Source: JAGNLA01 sp964639885 (GTDB lineage: Bacteria > Caldisericota > Caldisericia > JAAYUI01). From it: a stretch of 64,000 nt of DNA. The position numbers were made by a program, and so were the translations under genes. The notes below the pieces were generated by a model. It was given only the letters and a program-made list of their open reading frames with translations. It searched no databases and was not told the origin of the DNA. Positions 24,181-31,496 of the stretch are shown here, piece after piece; position 1 is the first letter of the stretch, and every line of letters begins with the position of its first letter. The stretch spans positions 75,293 through 139,292 of the forward strand of contig CAZXEH010000003.1 of the NCBI GenBank assembly GCA_964639885.1, in the 5' to 3' direction.

Positions 24181-24922
24181 CAGCATTTCCGAGACCATTG
24201 CCGGCGACACTCAATATTACGCAATCGGGAACAAAATCGAGAAAAATTATGGTTCAACCTTGATTTTCAACACTGAATTCAAAGTCTGGTCTTGCAACAT
24301 GGCAAGGGATTTTGAGGAAGGTTTTGACCTTGGGAAAATCGAAGGCTTTTTTGCCTCAAAAGAGATAGATTTTTGCAGGGCATTTGTGCTCTCGGACAAA
24401 TCAGAACAGCTTGAACGGTTTTCTACCGAAGGCTTCAGACAAACAAGCTCCCAGATAGGTTTTTGGATTGACAAGTATGATCCTGTCGTCGACCCGTCGT
24501 TCTCCTTTGAGCCGGTTGAGTCAGAAAGCCAGAAGAAAGCTTATCTGGATTTGCACAGGCTTGAAGCTCTAGAGCATAAGACGCCGGAAGAGCTGATTGA
24601 TTCAATAGGCGCACAGAGGCTGGGCAAGGGACAGGACAAAAGGATGAGATGGTTCCTTGTTTTCAAGGATGGAAAGCTTGCCGGATCTGTTGGCATCCTT
24701 TTGCTTGAAAAATCCGCAAGAATCAAAAATCCCTACACCCTTCCAGAGTTTCGTGGCAAGGGGATTGGTGCAAACGCCTGTCATTTTGTCGACGGGCTGG
24801 CCTTCGAAAACGGTGCTCAGGGAATAAGCGTTTATGCCCAGCCAAACTCAGGCGGATTCAAACTTTACACGAAGATGGGCTTTTCGCAGATTCTTGAGCA
24901 TAAAATATTGATGAAACCTTGA
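24170..24922 (+). CDS. GNAT-family N-acetyltransferase
   Basis: About 250 residues from GTG 24170, which has GAGG six bases upstream and overlaps the mazG stop by 11 nt; longer in-frame starts lie deeper inside mazG. The C-terminal half carries a GNAT acetyl-CoA motif (LPEFRGKGIGANACHFVDG) and a typical ending, LYTKMGFSQI. The N-terminal half may be a degenerate second GNAT unit. The substrate is unknown. Confidence 0.82.
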   Translation: MAIDSISETIAGDTQYYAIGNKIEKNYGSTLIFNTEFKVWSCNMARDFEEGFDLGKIEGFFASKEIDFCRAFVLSDKSEQLERFSTEGFRQTSSQIGFWIDKYDPVVDPSFSFEPVESESQKKAYLDLHRLEALEHKTPEELIDSIGAQRLGKGQDKRMRWFLVFKDGKLAGSVGILLLEKSARIKNPYTLPEFRGKGIGANACHFVDGLAFENGAQGISVYAQPNSGGFKLYTKMGFSQILEHKILMKP

Positions 24923-24938
24923 TTTAATTAAAGTCTGC

Positions 24939-24944
24939 TATAAT
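24939..24944 (+). promoter_or_regulatory. Consensus -10 box 6 nt before an ATG
   Basis: TATAAT ends six bases before the ATG of the DUF6485 gene, so the predicted transcription start is the A of the start codon. The best -35 match, TTGATT (24919-24924), has only a 14-nt spacer and is doubtful. No Shine-Dalgarno sequence is present. Confidence 0.6.
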
Positions 24945-24950
24945 TTCGCC

Positions 24951-25142
24951 ATGGAATGCAAAAAGGATAAGAATCTGTCAAAATGCAACTGCACTTACGA
25001 ACCATGCCCTCGAAAAGGAGTCTGTTGCGACTGCCTTTCATTTCATAAATCACAGGGGGAACTTCCAGCCTGCTATTTTACTCCCCAGGAGGAAAAAACT
25101 TATGACCGCTCAATCGAATTCTTCATCTCAAAACGCAAATAG
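24951..25142 (+). CDS. DUF6485 family cysteine-rich small protein
   Basis: A 63-residue protein with eight cysteines, in C-N-C-T-Y-x-P-C, G-V-C-C-D-C and ACYF contexts, ending TYDRSIEFFISKRK. The pattern matches the DUF6485 family of small cytosolic proteins, probably metal- or cluster-binding; the function is unknown. It appears to be expressed from a leaderless transcript. Its last 41 nt overlap the start of the next gene in another frame. Confidence 0.85.
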   Translation: MECKKDKNLSKCNCTYEPCPRKGVCCDCLSFHKSQGELPACYFTPQEEKTYDRSIEFFISKRK

Positions 25143-25887
25143 CTGGAATCCATCGCCGTCACACGGTGAAGGGTCGCTTGGCTACGAAGCTATAAACAGG
25201 CTCATGCTCTATGGTTTCTTGGGCTATCTTCCCGAGGATGCATCCAGAGCTTTGATCCTTTCTGGCCCAAAGCAGGCTGAAATGGCGATCTTGCTTGAAG
25301 AAAACGGGTACGAGGTCGTAATGCTCTGCGATCCAGATTCCGAAAAGCCCGGTTGTGTTCAAACCACTTTGGACAAGATGGAGCCAGAATCTTTTGATAT
25401 AATAGTGGCTCCAGGGTGGCTTTCTGATCATGGTATGACCGAGAAGACTGCCAGACAGGCCAAAGAGGCTCTCAAAGACAAAGGTCTGTTCGTCAGTTCG
25501 ATTGCCGGCAGGTTTGCAGCTGCAATGGATTTGGCTTCGGTTTCTGTCGAGGCTTCAAAACTTGTTGTTGAAGGCGATGAAGCCGGATCGTGGCATGGAA
25601 CCAGCGAGCTTTACAACCCAAACGAACTGATCTGCATGCTCGAAGCCATAGGTTTTGAAGTGGTTGATCTGTTTGGCTGGCAGATGGCCATGTCGCACAT
25701 GAATGTTAAAAAGTTGGAAACGTCACAGTGGAGCGATGAAGAGCTGGATGGTTTGCTCGACCTGGAGTTCAGGCTTGGTCAGGAGCGGTCGCTTCTTGGC
25801 TGTGCCCCGACAATCCAGTTCATTGCAAAGAAAACCACAGCCACTTCTGAAGAAGATTTTACAGTGACACCATCAGACGTTCATTAG
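25102..25887 (+). CDS. SAM-dependent methyltransferase-like protein
   Basis: A 261-residue protein with a Rossmann-type core: LILSGPKQAEMAILLEENG (motif I-like), EVVMLCDP (motif II acidic end) and FDIIVAPGWLSD (motif IV position). A LKDKGLFVSSI strand follows, as in class I methyltransferases. Motif I lacks the usual G-x-G-x-G, so catalysis is uncertain. ATG 25102 lies inside the DUF6485 gene but has AGGAGG nine bases upstream, which fixes this start. The 3' end overlaps the convergent ymdB gene by 29 bp. Confidence 0.65.
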   Translation: MTAQSNSSSQNANSWNPSPSHGEGSLGYEAINRLMLYGFLGYLPEDASRALILSGPKQAEMAILLEENGYEVVMLCDPDSEKPGCVQTTLDKMEPESFDIIVAPGWLSDHGMTEKTARQAKEALKDKGLFVSSIAGRFAAAMDLASVSVEASKLVVEGDEAGSWHGTSELYNPNELICMLEAIGFEVVDLFGWQMAMSHMNVKKLETSQWSDEELDGLLDLEFRLGQERSLLGCAPTIQFIAKKTTATSEEDFTVTPSDVH

Positions 25888-26635
25888 ACCTGCATTTGCC
25901 TGATTCCTGATCAATGTCCAGCAGCACGGCACAGAGCCTCACATCATCGCTTGCCACATCAAATCTTTTGCGCTTCTGGGTTATCATTTTGGTTATCGGG
26001 CCTTCCGGTTTCATGCCGATGACTGAGTAATGAGGGCCAGTCATTCCTACGTCTGTAAGGAATGCTGTTCCACCCGGTAAAATACGTTCGTCTGCCGTTT
26101 GGACGTGGGTGTGGGTTCCGACTACGGCTGAAACCCTGCCGTCGAGATAGATGCCCATCGCCTGTTTTTCGGATGTGGCTTCGGCGTGGAGATCGACCAG
26201 AATGCATCTGGTTCTCTGGTGGATTTCTGCGACCGTCGCATCTGCAATCCTGAACGGGCAGTCAATTGGGTTCATGAACACCCTGCCCATGAGATTCAAA
26301 ATTGCAAATGGTCCAGCAGGGCCATCCAGCATGATCCAGGGTCTTCCCGGGTTTCCAGGTGGCAGGTTGGCCGGTCTGCAAACCAGAGGGTTCATCTCAA
26401 GCAAACCTTCAGTGTCCACCTGATCGTACAGGTGGTTGCCAAGTGTCAGTCCATCACATCCGTGCGAGAGGAGCCATGTCGCAGTCTCAATTGTCAGGCC
26501 AAATCCACCGGAGGCGTTCTCTGCATTTGCCACAACATAATCGATCGAGTGTTTTTGCCTGAGTTCCGGAACAATCTTTTCAACGGCCTGCCTGCCAGGT
26601 TTTCCAATGATGTCGCCAATAAAAAGTACTTTCAA
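25859..26635 (-). CDS. YmdB-family metallophosphoesterase (TIGR00282)
   Basis: A 258-residue calcineurin-like phosphodiesterase; B. subtilis YmdB hydrolyses 2',3'-cyclic nucleotides. Metal-binding motifs are GDIIGKPGR, NAENASGG, LGNHLYDQ, VDLHAEATSEK and VGTHTHVQTAD. Pairing with rny is conserved in Gram-positive bacteria. The start appears to be TTG 26635, with AAAGG nine bases upstream. A strong hairpin separates it from rny, and no clear promoter is seen between, so expression probably depends on readthrough. Confidence 0.94.
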   Translation of the reverse strand: MKVLFIGDIIGKPGRQAVEKIVPELRQKHSIDYVVANAENASGGFGLTIETATWLLSHGCDGLTLGNHLYDQVDTEGLLEMNPLVCRPANLPPGNPGRPWIMLDGPAGPFAILNLMGRVFMNPIDCPFRIADATVAEIHQRTRCILVDLHAEATSEKQAMGIYLDGRVSAVVGTHTHVQTADERILPGGTAFLTDVGMTGPHYSVIGMKPEGPITKMITQKRKRFDVASDDVRLCAVLLDIDQESGKCRSNERLMVSL

Positions 26636-26654
26636 AACGATTGCCTTTCTAAGA

Positions 26655-26681
26655 AAAACCCCCGGACAAACCGGGGGTTTT
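26655..26681 (-). terminator. Hairpin between rny and ymdB
   Basis: Perfect 11-bp inverted repeat AAAACCCCCGG/CCGGGGGTTTT with a 5-nt loop, starting 11 bp after the rny stop and followed by a T run on the minus strand. Confidence 0.9.
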
Positions 26682-26691
26682 GTCTGGTTCC

Positions 26692-28236
26692 CTACTGGGC
26701 GTTTTCGGTGAATCTCACCTCACGGATGACCGTGACCCTGATTGTGCCAGGGTAGGTGAGTTCCTTCTCGATTCTTGATGCGATGTCTCGTGCAACCTGC
26801 CAGCTCTGGACATCGTCGACCTCTTTTGGTTCAACGATGACGCGGATTTCGCGTCCTGCCTGGATGGCGTAGGTCTTTTCAACACCCTTGAAGCTCTTTG
26901 CGATGCCTTCGAGCTGTTCAAGTCTCTTGATGTATGCTTCGAGGCTTTCACGCCTTGCGCCTGGTCTCGATGCCGAGATTGCGTCGCTGGCCTGAATGAG
27001 CACCGGATAGACGCTTGACGGGGAGATGTCTGAGTGGTGGAGTCTGGCTGCTTCGATGACTTCGAGCGGTTCGTTGTAGCGTTTGAGGATGTCGGCGCCG
27101 AGTTCGTCGTGGCTTCCTTCCTTTTCCCTGTCAACGGCTTTTCCGATGTCATGGAGCAAACCTGCACGCTTTGCCATGTTCACGTCGAGTCCGAGTTCGC
27201 GGGCCATGTGGGCAGCGAGCATTGCAACTTCGATTGAATGGGCAAGGACGTTTTGTCCATATGAGGTTCTGAATTTGAGTCGTCCGATGAGTTTGACGAG
27301 GTCTGGCTTCATCGATGGAAGACCGATCTCAAGCAGAGCCTGTTCACCTTCGATTTTGAGCTTTTCTTCAAATTCCTTTGTGGCTTTTTCGACGCATTCC
27401 TCAATGCGACCCGGATGAATCCTGCCGTCAACGATGAGTTTTTCGAGGGCGATCTTTCCGATCTCTCTCCTTATTGGGTCAAAGCATGAGATTGTTACAA
27501 CTTCCGGTGTGTCGTCAACGAGCAGGTCAACGCCGGTTGCAGTTTCGAACGTCCTGATGTTGCGCCCTTCACGACCGATGATTTTTCCCTTGATCTCTTC
27601 GGATGGGAGCGGAACGGCTGAAACCGTGACTTCGGATGTGTACTCGGATGCGATTCTCTGGACAGCGCCAAGGATGATTTCCCTTGATTTGGAGTTGGCT
27701 CTTTCAACCGTCTCCTCTTCCATGTTCTTGGCTTTCTGTGCAAGTTCGTAGCTCATCTTCAGCTTCATGTCCTCGATGATCACGTTTTTTGCCTGGTCTG
27801 GGGTGAGGTTTGCTATGCGCTGGAGTTCCTTGGTCTGGCTGGCGATTATCTGCTCAACCTTTTCGTGCTTCATGTCCAGCTCTTTTTCGCGGGTCTGGAT
27901 GCCCTGTTCGCGCTTGTTCATTGCTTCGTTGCGCTGCTCGAGCTTGTCTTCCCTCTGGGCGAGCCTGCGTTCCATCTCGACAAGCTCCTGCCTCTGCGTT
28001 CTGAACTCCGCTTCCCTCTCGGAAACGATTTTCATCGCTTCGTCGCGGGCGTTTACGAGGATGGCTTTTTTCTCGGTCTCCCCTTCGAACTTTGCGTCGT
28101 CGAGGATCTTCTTGGCTTCAGCCTCAGCCTTCTTCAGTGTGCCATCAGCTTTCTTGCCAAGCCACTGTGAGCCAAAGTAGTTTCCGATAAGGAAACCTAC
28201 AATTGCGCCTACAACACCAATAATTGCTTCAATCAT
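26692..28236 (-). CDS. rny: Ribonuclease Y
   Basis: A 514-residue membrane-anchored endoribonuclease that starts decay of many mRNAs. It has an N-terminal helix (about 3-20), a long coiled coil (about 25-200), a KH domain with GKIIGREGRNIRTFE, and an HD domain with LLHDIGKAVDREKEGSHDELGAD. ATG 28236 overlaps the recX stop by 8 nt. It is followed by a terminator and ymdB. Confidence 0.96.
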   Translation of the reverse strand: MIEAIIGVVGAIVGFLIGNYFGSQWLGKKADGTLKKAEAEAKKILDDAKFEGETEKKAILVNARDEAMKIVSEREAEFRTQRQELVEMERRLAQREDKLEQRNEAMNKREQGIQTREKELDMKHEKVEQIIASQTKELQRIANLTPDQAKNVIIEDMKLKMSYELAQKAKNMEEETVERANSKSREIILGAVQRIASEYTSEVTVSAVPLPSEEIKGKIIGREGRNIRTFETATGVDLLVDDTPEVVTISCFDPIRREIGKIALEKLIVDGRIHPGRIEECVEKATKEFEEKLKIEGEQALLEIGLPSMKPDLVKLIGRLKFRTSYGQNVLAHSIEVAMLAAHMARELGLDVNMAKRAGLLHDIGKAVDREKEGSHDELGADILKRYNEPLEVIEAARLHHSDISPSSVYPVLIQASDAISASRPGARRESLEAYIKRLEQLEGIAKSFKGVEKTYAIQAGREIRVIVEPKEVDDVQSWQVARDIASRIEKELTYPGTIRVTVIREVRFTENAQ

Positions 28237-28666
28237 CTTTTGTTTCTCCGTTTATCTGGGAATGGAGGAATCCAAGCCGGACAAGCTTTAGTTTCAGTTT
28301 GTCGCCTTCATACTTGTTTTTGAGCGACTCTTTTGCGGTTTTCAGTGCTGCCATCCAGTCTACTTCTTTCAGGGACTCCTCAATAAGTTTCGGCGCCAGT
28401 CCAAGTTCAGCCATTTTCATCCTGAGCTTGAGCGGGCCCCAGTATTTTTTTAGTTTTGCGGAAATGAAAGCTCTCGCAAACTTTTCGTCATCAACCAGCC
28501 TGAGTCTCTCAAGTTTCTCGATTGTTTCATCGATATCTTCGGCTGTGTGCTGCTTTCTTTTCAATCTCGACCGTATCTCGGACACCGAGCGGTCTCTTGC
28601 CCCAAGGAGCCTGAAAGAATCATCAAGCGCCTTGCTTTGTCGCTTCGGCCTTCTTTGAAAGGCCAT
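28229..28666 (-). CDS. recX: Regulatory protein RecX
   Basis: A 145-residue, helix-rich, basic protein of the RecX family that modulates RecA filaments. The family signature is visible in RDRSVSEIRSRLKRK and in LVDDEKFARAFISAK. ATG 28666 has GGAGG directly upstream. It begins inside recA, overlapping it by 44 nt in another frame, so translation of the two is tightly coupled. Confidence 0.92.
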   Translation of the reverse strand: MAFQRRPKRQSKALDDSFRLLGARDRSVSEIRSRLKRKQHTAEDIDETIEKLERLRLVDDEKFARAFISAKLKKYWGPLKLRMKMAELGLAPKLIEESLKEVDWMAALKTAKESLKNKYEGDKLKLKLVRLGFLHSQINGETKDD

Positions 28667-29651
28667 ACGCCTCCATGATCTTTGTCTCTATCTGGTTCAT
28701 GATTTCAGGTTTGGTGGAAAGCATTTCCCTTGCGTTGTCGCGACCCTGTCCGAGTCTTTCGCCACCGTAGCTGAACCAGGTTCCGCTCTTTTCGATGATG
28801 TTGAGATCAACGCCCATTGAAAGAAGCTGGGATTCCCTGCTGATTCCGTAACCGAAAATCAGGTCGAAGACGCAGTTTTGATAAGGTGGGGCGACCTTGT
28901 TCTTGACGACCTTCACCTTCACTTCTGAACCCTGAATCTTGTCTCCGTCCTTGAGCGTTTCGCCGCGTTTGACTTCAAGCCTTACGGTTGAGTAGAACTT
29001 GAGCGCCCTTCCACCTGTTGTGGTTTCAGGGTTTCCGAACATGACGCCGATCTTTTCCCTGATCTGGTTGATGAAGACGCCGCATGTCTTGCTCTTGCTC
29101 ATCGCTCCTGTCAGTTTTCTCATGGCCTGGCTCATCAGCCTTGCCTGGAGACCAACGACGGCATCGCCCATCTCGCCTTCGAGTTCCGCTCTTGGGACAA
29201 GGGCTGCAACAGAGTCGATGACAAACAGGTCGATTGCGCCTGATCTTGTCAGGATTTCGGCGATTTCAAGAGCTTGTTCGCCTGAGTCTGGCTGGGAGAT
29301 GATAAGTTCCGACAGGTTAACGCCGAGTCTTTCCGCATACGACGGGTCAAGGGCGTGTTCGGCGTCGATGAAGACAGCCTTACCACCCTGTTTCTGGCAT
29401 GATGCAATTGTCGTGAGCGCAACGGTTGTCTTTCCTGAGCCTTCAGAACCGTAAATTTCGATGATTCTGCCCCTTGGCAAGCCACCAACACCCAAAGCGA
29501 TGTCAAGTGACAAAATGCCGGTTGGAATCACTTCAACGGCCATTCTGCCGTGACCATCGCCAAGCTTCATGACCGTACCCTTGCCAAACTGCTTTTCAAT
29601 CGAGGCAAGTGCAGACTCTAAAGCCTTGTCCTTTTCGGTGCCTTTCTCCAT
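28623..29651 (-). CDS. recA: Recombinase RecA
   Basis: A 342-residue strand-exchange ATPase. Walker A is YGSEGSGKTTVALT, Walker B LFVIDSVAALVPRAE, and the L2 region is NQIREKIGVMFGNPETTTGGRALKFY (split by conserved Gly). ATG 29651 follows GGAGGACAT and overlaps the thpR stop (TGATG); the frame is open nine codons further upstream. It contains the start of recX in its last 44 nt. No SOS box is evident since the gene lies inside the operon. Confidence 0.98.
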   Translation of the reverse strand: MEKGTEKDKALESALASIEKQFGKGTVMKLGDGHGRMAVEVIPTGILSLDIALGVGGLPRGRIIEIYGSEGSGKTTVALTTIASCQKQGGKAVFIDAEHALDPSYAERLGVNLSELIISQPDSGEQALEIAEILTRSGAIDLFVIDSVAALVPRAELEGEMGDAVVGLQARLMSQAMRKLTGAMSKSKTCGVFINQIREKIGVMFGNPETTTGGRALKFYSTVRLEVKRGETLKDGDKIQGSEVKVKVVKNKVAPPYQNCVFDLIFGYGISRESQLLSMGVDLNIIEKSGTWFSYGGERLGQGRDNAREMLSTKPEIMNQIETKIMEAYGLSKKAEATKQGA

Positions 29652-30217
29652 CAATGTCCTCCGAGTTCTTTCCGCCAAAGCGGTGTATAGATTGACCCTG
29701 CCGGGTTGAGTTCTGATTTTATGAATTCCAGAGCAATAAAATTCTGGGTTTGCCGGAGGCTTGGCAGTGAGTCCATCGCCTCTTTCAAACCCTTGGGTTT
29801 TTCATTTTTGATGCGTGCGAGAGTGAGGTGGCCAACAAATTCCTTCTGCTCAGGGGTAAAACCGAATCCTTGCGTGATCTGGTCAATTTGCCTGGCAAGG
29901 TTTGCCAGTCTGCCGCAATCAATTCCGTACCAGACAACCCTCGGATTCGAGAGTTTTGGAAACACGCCAGCGTTTGAAAACCTGAAATCCATTGGCCCAA
30001 GCTCAAGATTATCAAGATTTGAAGATATTTTTGGGACGATGGATTCATCGGTGTCGCCAAGGAATTTCAACGTTAGGTGGAAGTTTCCGGGTTTTGTAAA
30101 GCTTACTTCAAGACCTGATTTTTTGAGGTGTGAAACGCATGATGAAAGGAACTGCTCCGATTCCTGGGACAGCGAAAGGGCGATGAAGGTTCTAATCTTC
30201 AACCTTCTCACCTTCAA
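29651..30217 (-). CDS. thpR: RNA 2',3'-cyclic phosphodiesterase (2H family)
   Basis: Up to 188 residues. Both 2H catalytic motifs are present, FHLTLKFLG and GHLTLARIK. The family also ligates or opens tRNA-half 2',5' linkages in vitro. The N-terminus is uncertain: TTG 30217 gives 188 residues and overlaps rimO by 26 nt; TTG 30202 or a nearby non-ATG start before IRTFIAL is possible. It lies between rimO and recA in the clp-lon operon. Confidence 0.88.
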   Translation of the reverse strand: MKVRRLKIRTFIALSLSQESEQFLSSCVSHLKKSGLEVSFTKPGNFHLTLKFLGDTDESIVPKISSNLDNLELGPMDFRFSNAGVFPKLSNPRVVWYGIDCGRLANLARQIDQITQGFGFTPEQKEFVGHLTLARIKNEKPKGLKEAMDSLPSLRQTQNFIALEFIKSELNPAGSIYTPLWRKELGGH

Positions 30218-31496
30218 GGTCGTATCCGTCGTATGCTGTGACCTTGACCATCACGATGTCTCCATCCTCAATGTCTTCGCCTTCAACTTTTATCGTGCAG
30301 TCGATTTCCGGTGCGTCAGCCCTTGTTCTGCCGATTGATGAGCCAACATCGCTGTAGTCGATGATAGCCTGAACGATTTTGCCAACCTTCGCTTTGTTTG
30401 CTTCAAGAACAATGGTTTGTTCAAGCTCCATGATCTCTTTGCAGCGCAGTTCGGCGATTCCAACCGGTGGGTATTTCATGTCAAAAGCTTTTGTGCCTGG
30501 TTCTGGTGAAAACGGGAAGACTCCAAGCCTGTCGAATTTTGTTTCCTTAACGAATTCGGAAAGCTCGCCAAATTCAACTTCGGTTTCACCCGGGAATCCT
30601 GTGATCAGCGAGGTTCTTACGGTTGCATCCCTGAAATTTTTTCTGATGTTGGCAATGAGATTTGCGATGGCATCTTTGTCTGGCTTCGGCCTTGCCATGT
30701 TTTCAAGGACAACTTTCGAGACATGCTGGATCGGGATGTCGAAATACGGGAGAACCTTTGGTGTGTTGAAGCCTTCGAGGATTTTTTGCGTGAGGTGCAT
30801 TGGGTTGAGATACTGGACTCTGATCCAGTCCAAACCGTTGATTTTCGAGAGTTCGCCAAGGAGTTTTGGAAGGTCGTAGTCGAGGTCGAGGCCGACAATT
30901 GAGGTGTCCTGCGCAATGAGGATCATTTCTCTGGCGCCGTTTTCAACCAATGCTCCGGCTTCAGCCACAAGCTCTTTAAGTGGGAAACTGTGGTATGGCC
31001 CGCGAATTGAAGGGATGGTGCAGAATGTGCAGGTATGAGAACATCCTTCAGCGACACGGAGATAGGCCACATGTGGAAGGGTGAGCTGGAGTCTTGGAAG
31101 AATTGCGCCCTGAGGATAATTTCTAACCGATGAGACAAACATTTTTTCTTTGATGGCCTTTGTGGATTGATCGTTAATTCCGGTGCCAAGCCATGAATCG
31201 ACCAGTGGATAATCGGCTTTGAGCTTTTCTCCGAGCATCTGGGGCAGACAGCCGGTGACGACGATTCTTTTGATCCTGCCTTCTTTTTTCAGCTCGATTG
31301 CGTTTTCGATGACTTCGAAGCTTTCATCCCTTGAAGATTGCAGGAAGGAGCAGGTGTTGATGAAAAGCGTGTCACATTCTTCAGGATCGAATGCGATCTC
31401 ATAGCCGTCGATTGCCACCTGTGCCATGATCTGTTCAGCGTCAACCAGCGCTTTCGGGCATCCGAGGGCGATTATTGCAACGCGTTCCTTCTTCAT
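30192..31496 (-). CDS. rimO: Ribosomal protein S12 methylthiotransferase RimO
   Basis: A 434-residue radical-SAM methylthiotransferase. The N-terminal UPF0004 domain has cluster cysteines in LGCPKALVD, NTCSFLQ and VTGCLPQ. The radical SAM motif is CSHTCTFCTIP, and a TRAM domain closes the protein (about 370-434). RimO modifies S12 Asp; MiaB is the alternative, but LGCPKALVDAEQ is the RimO form. ATG 31496 overlaps the lon stop (ATGA). Confidence 0.95.
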   Translation of the reverse strand: MKKERVAIIALGCPKALVDAEQIMAQVAIDGYEIAFDPEECDTLFINTCSFLQSSRDESFEVIENAIELKKEGRIKRIVVTGCLPQMLGEKLKADYPLVDSWLGTGINDQSTKAIKEKMFVSSVRNYPQGAILPRLQLTLPHVAYLRVAEGCSHTCTFCTIPSIRGPYHSFPLKELVAEAGALVENGAREMILIAQDTSIVGLDLDYDLPKLLGELSKINGLDWIRVQYLNPMHLTQKILEGFNTPKVLPYFDIPIQHVSKVVLENMARPKPDKDAIANLIANIRKNFRDATVRTSLITGFPGETEVEFGELSEFVKETKFDRLGVFPFSPEPGTKAFDMKYPPVGIAELRCKEIMELEQTIVLEANKAKVGKIVQAIIDYSDVGSSIGRTRADAPEIDCTIKVEGEDIEDGDIVMVKVTAYDGYDLEGEKVED

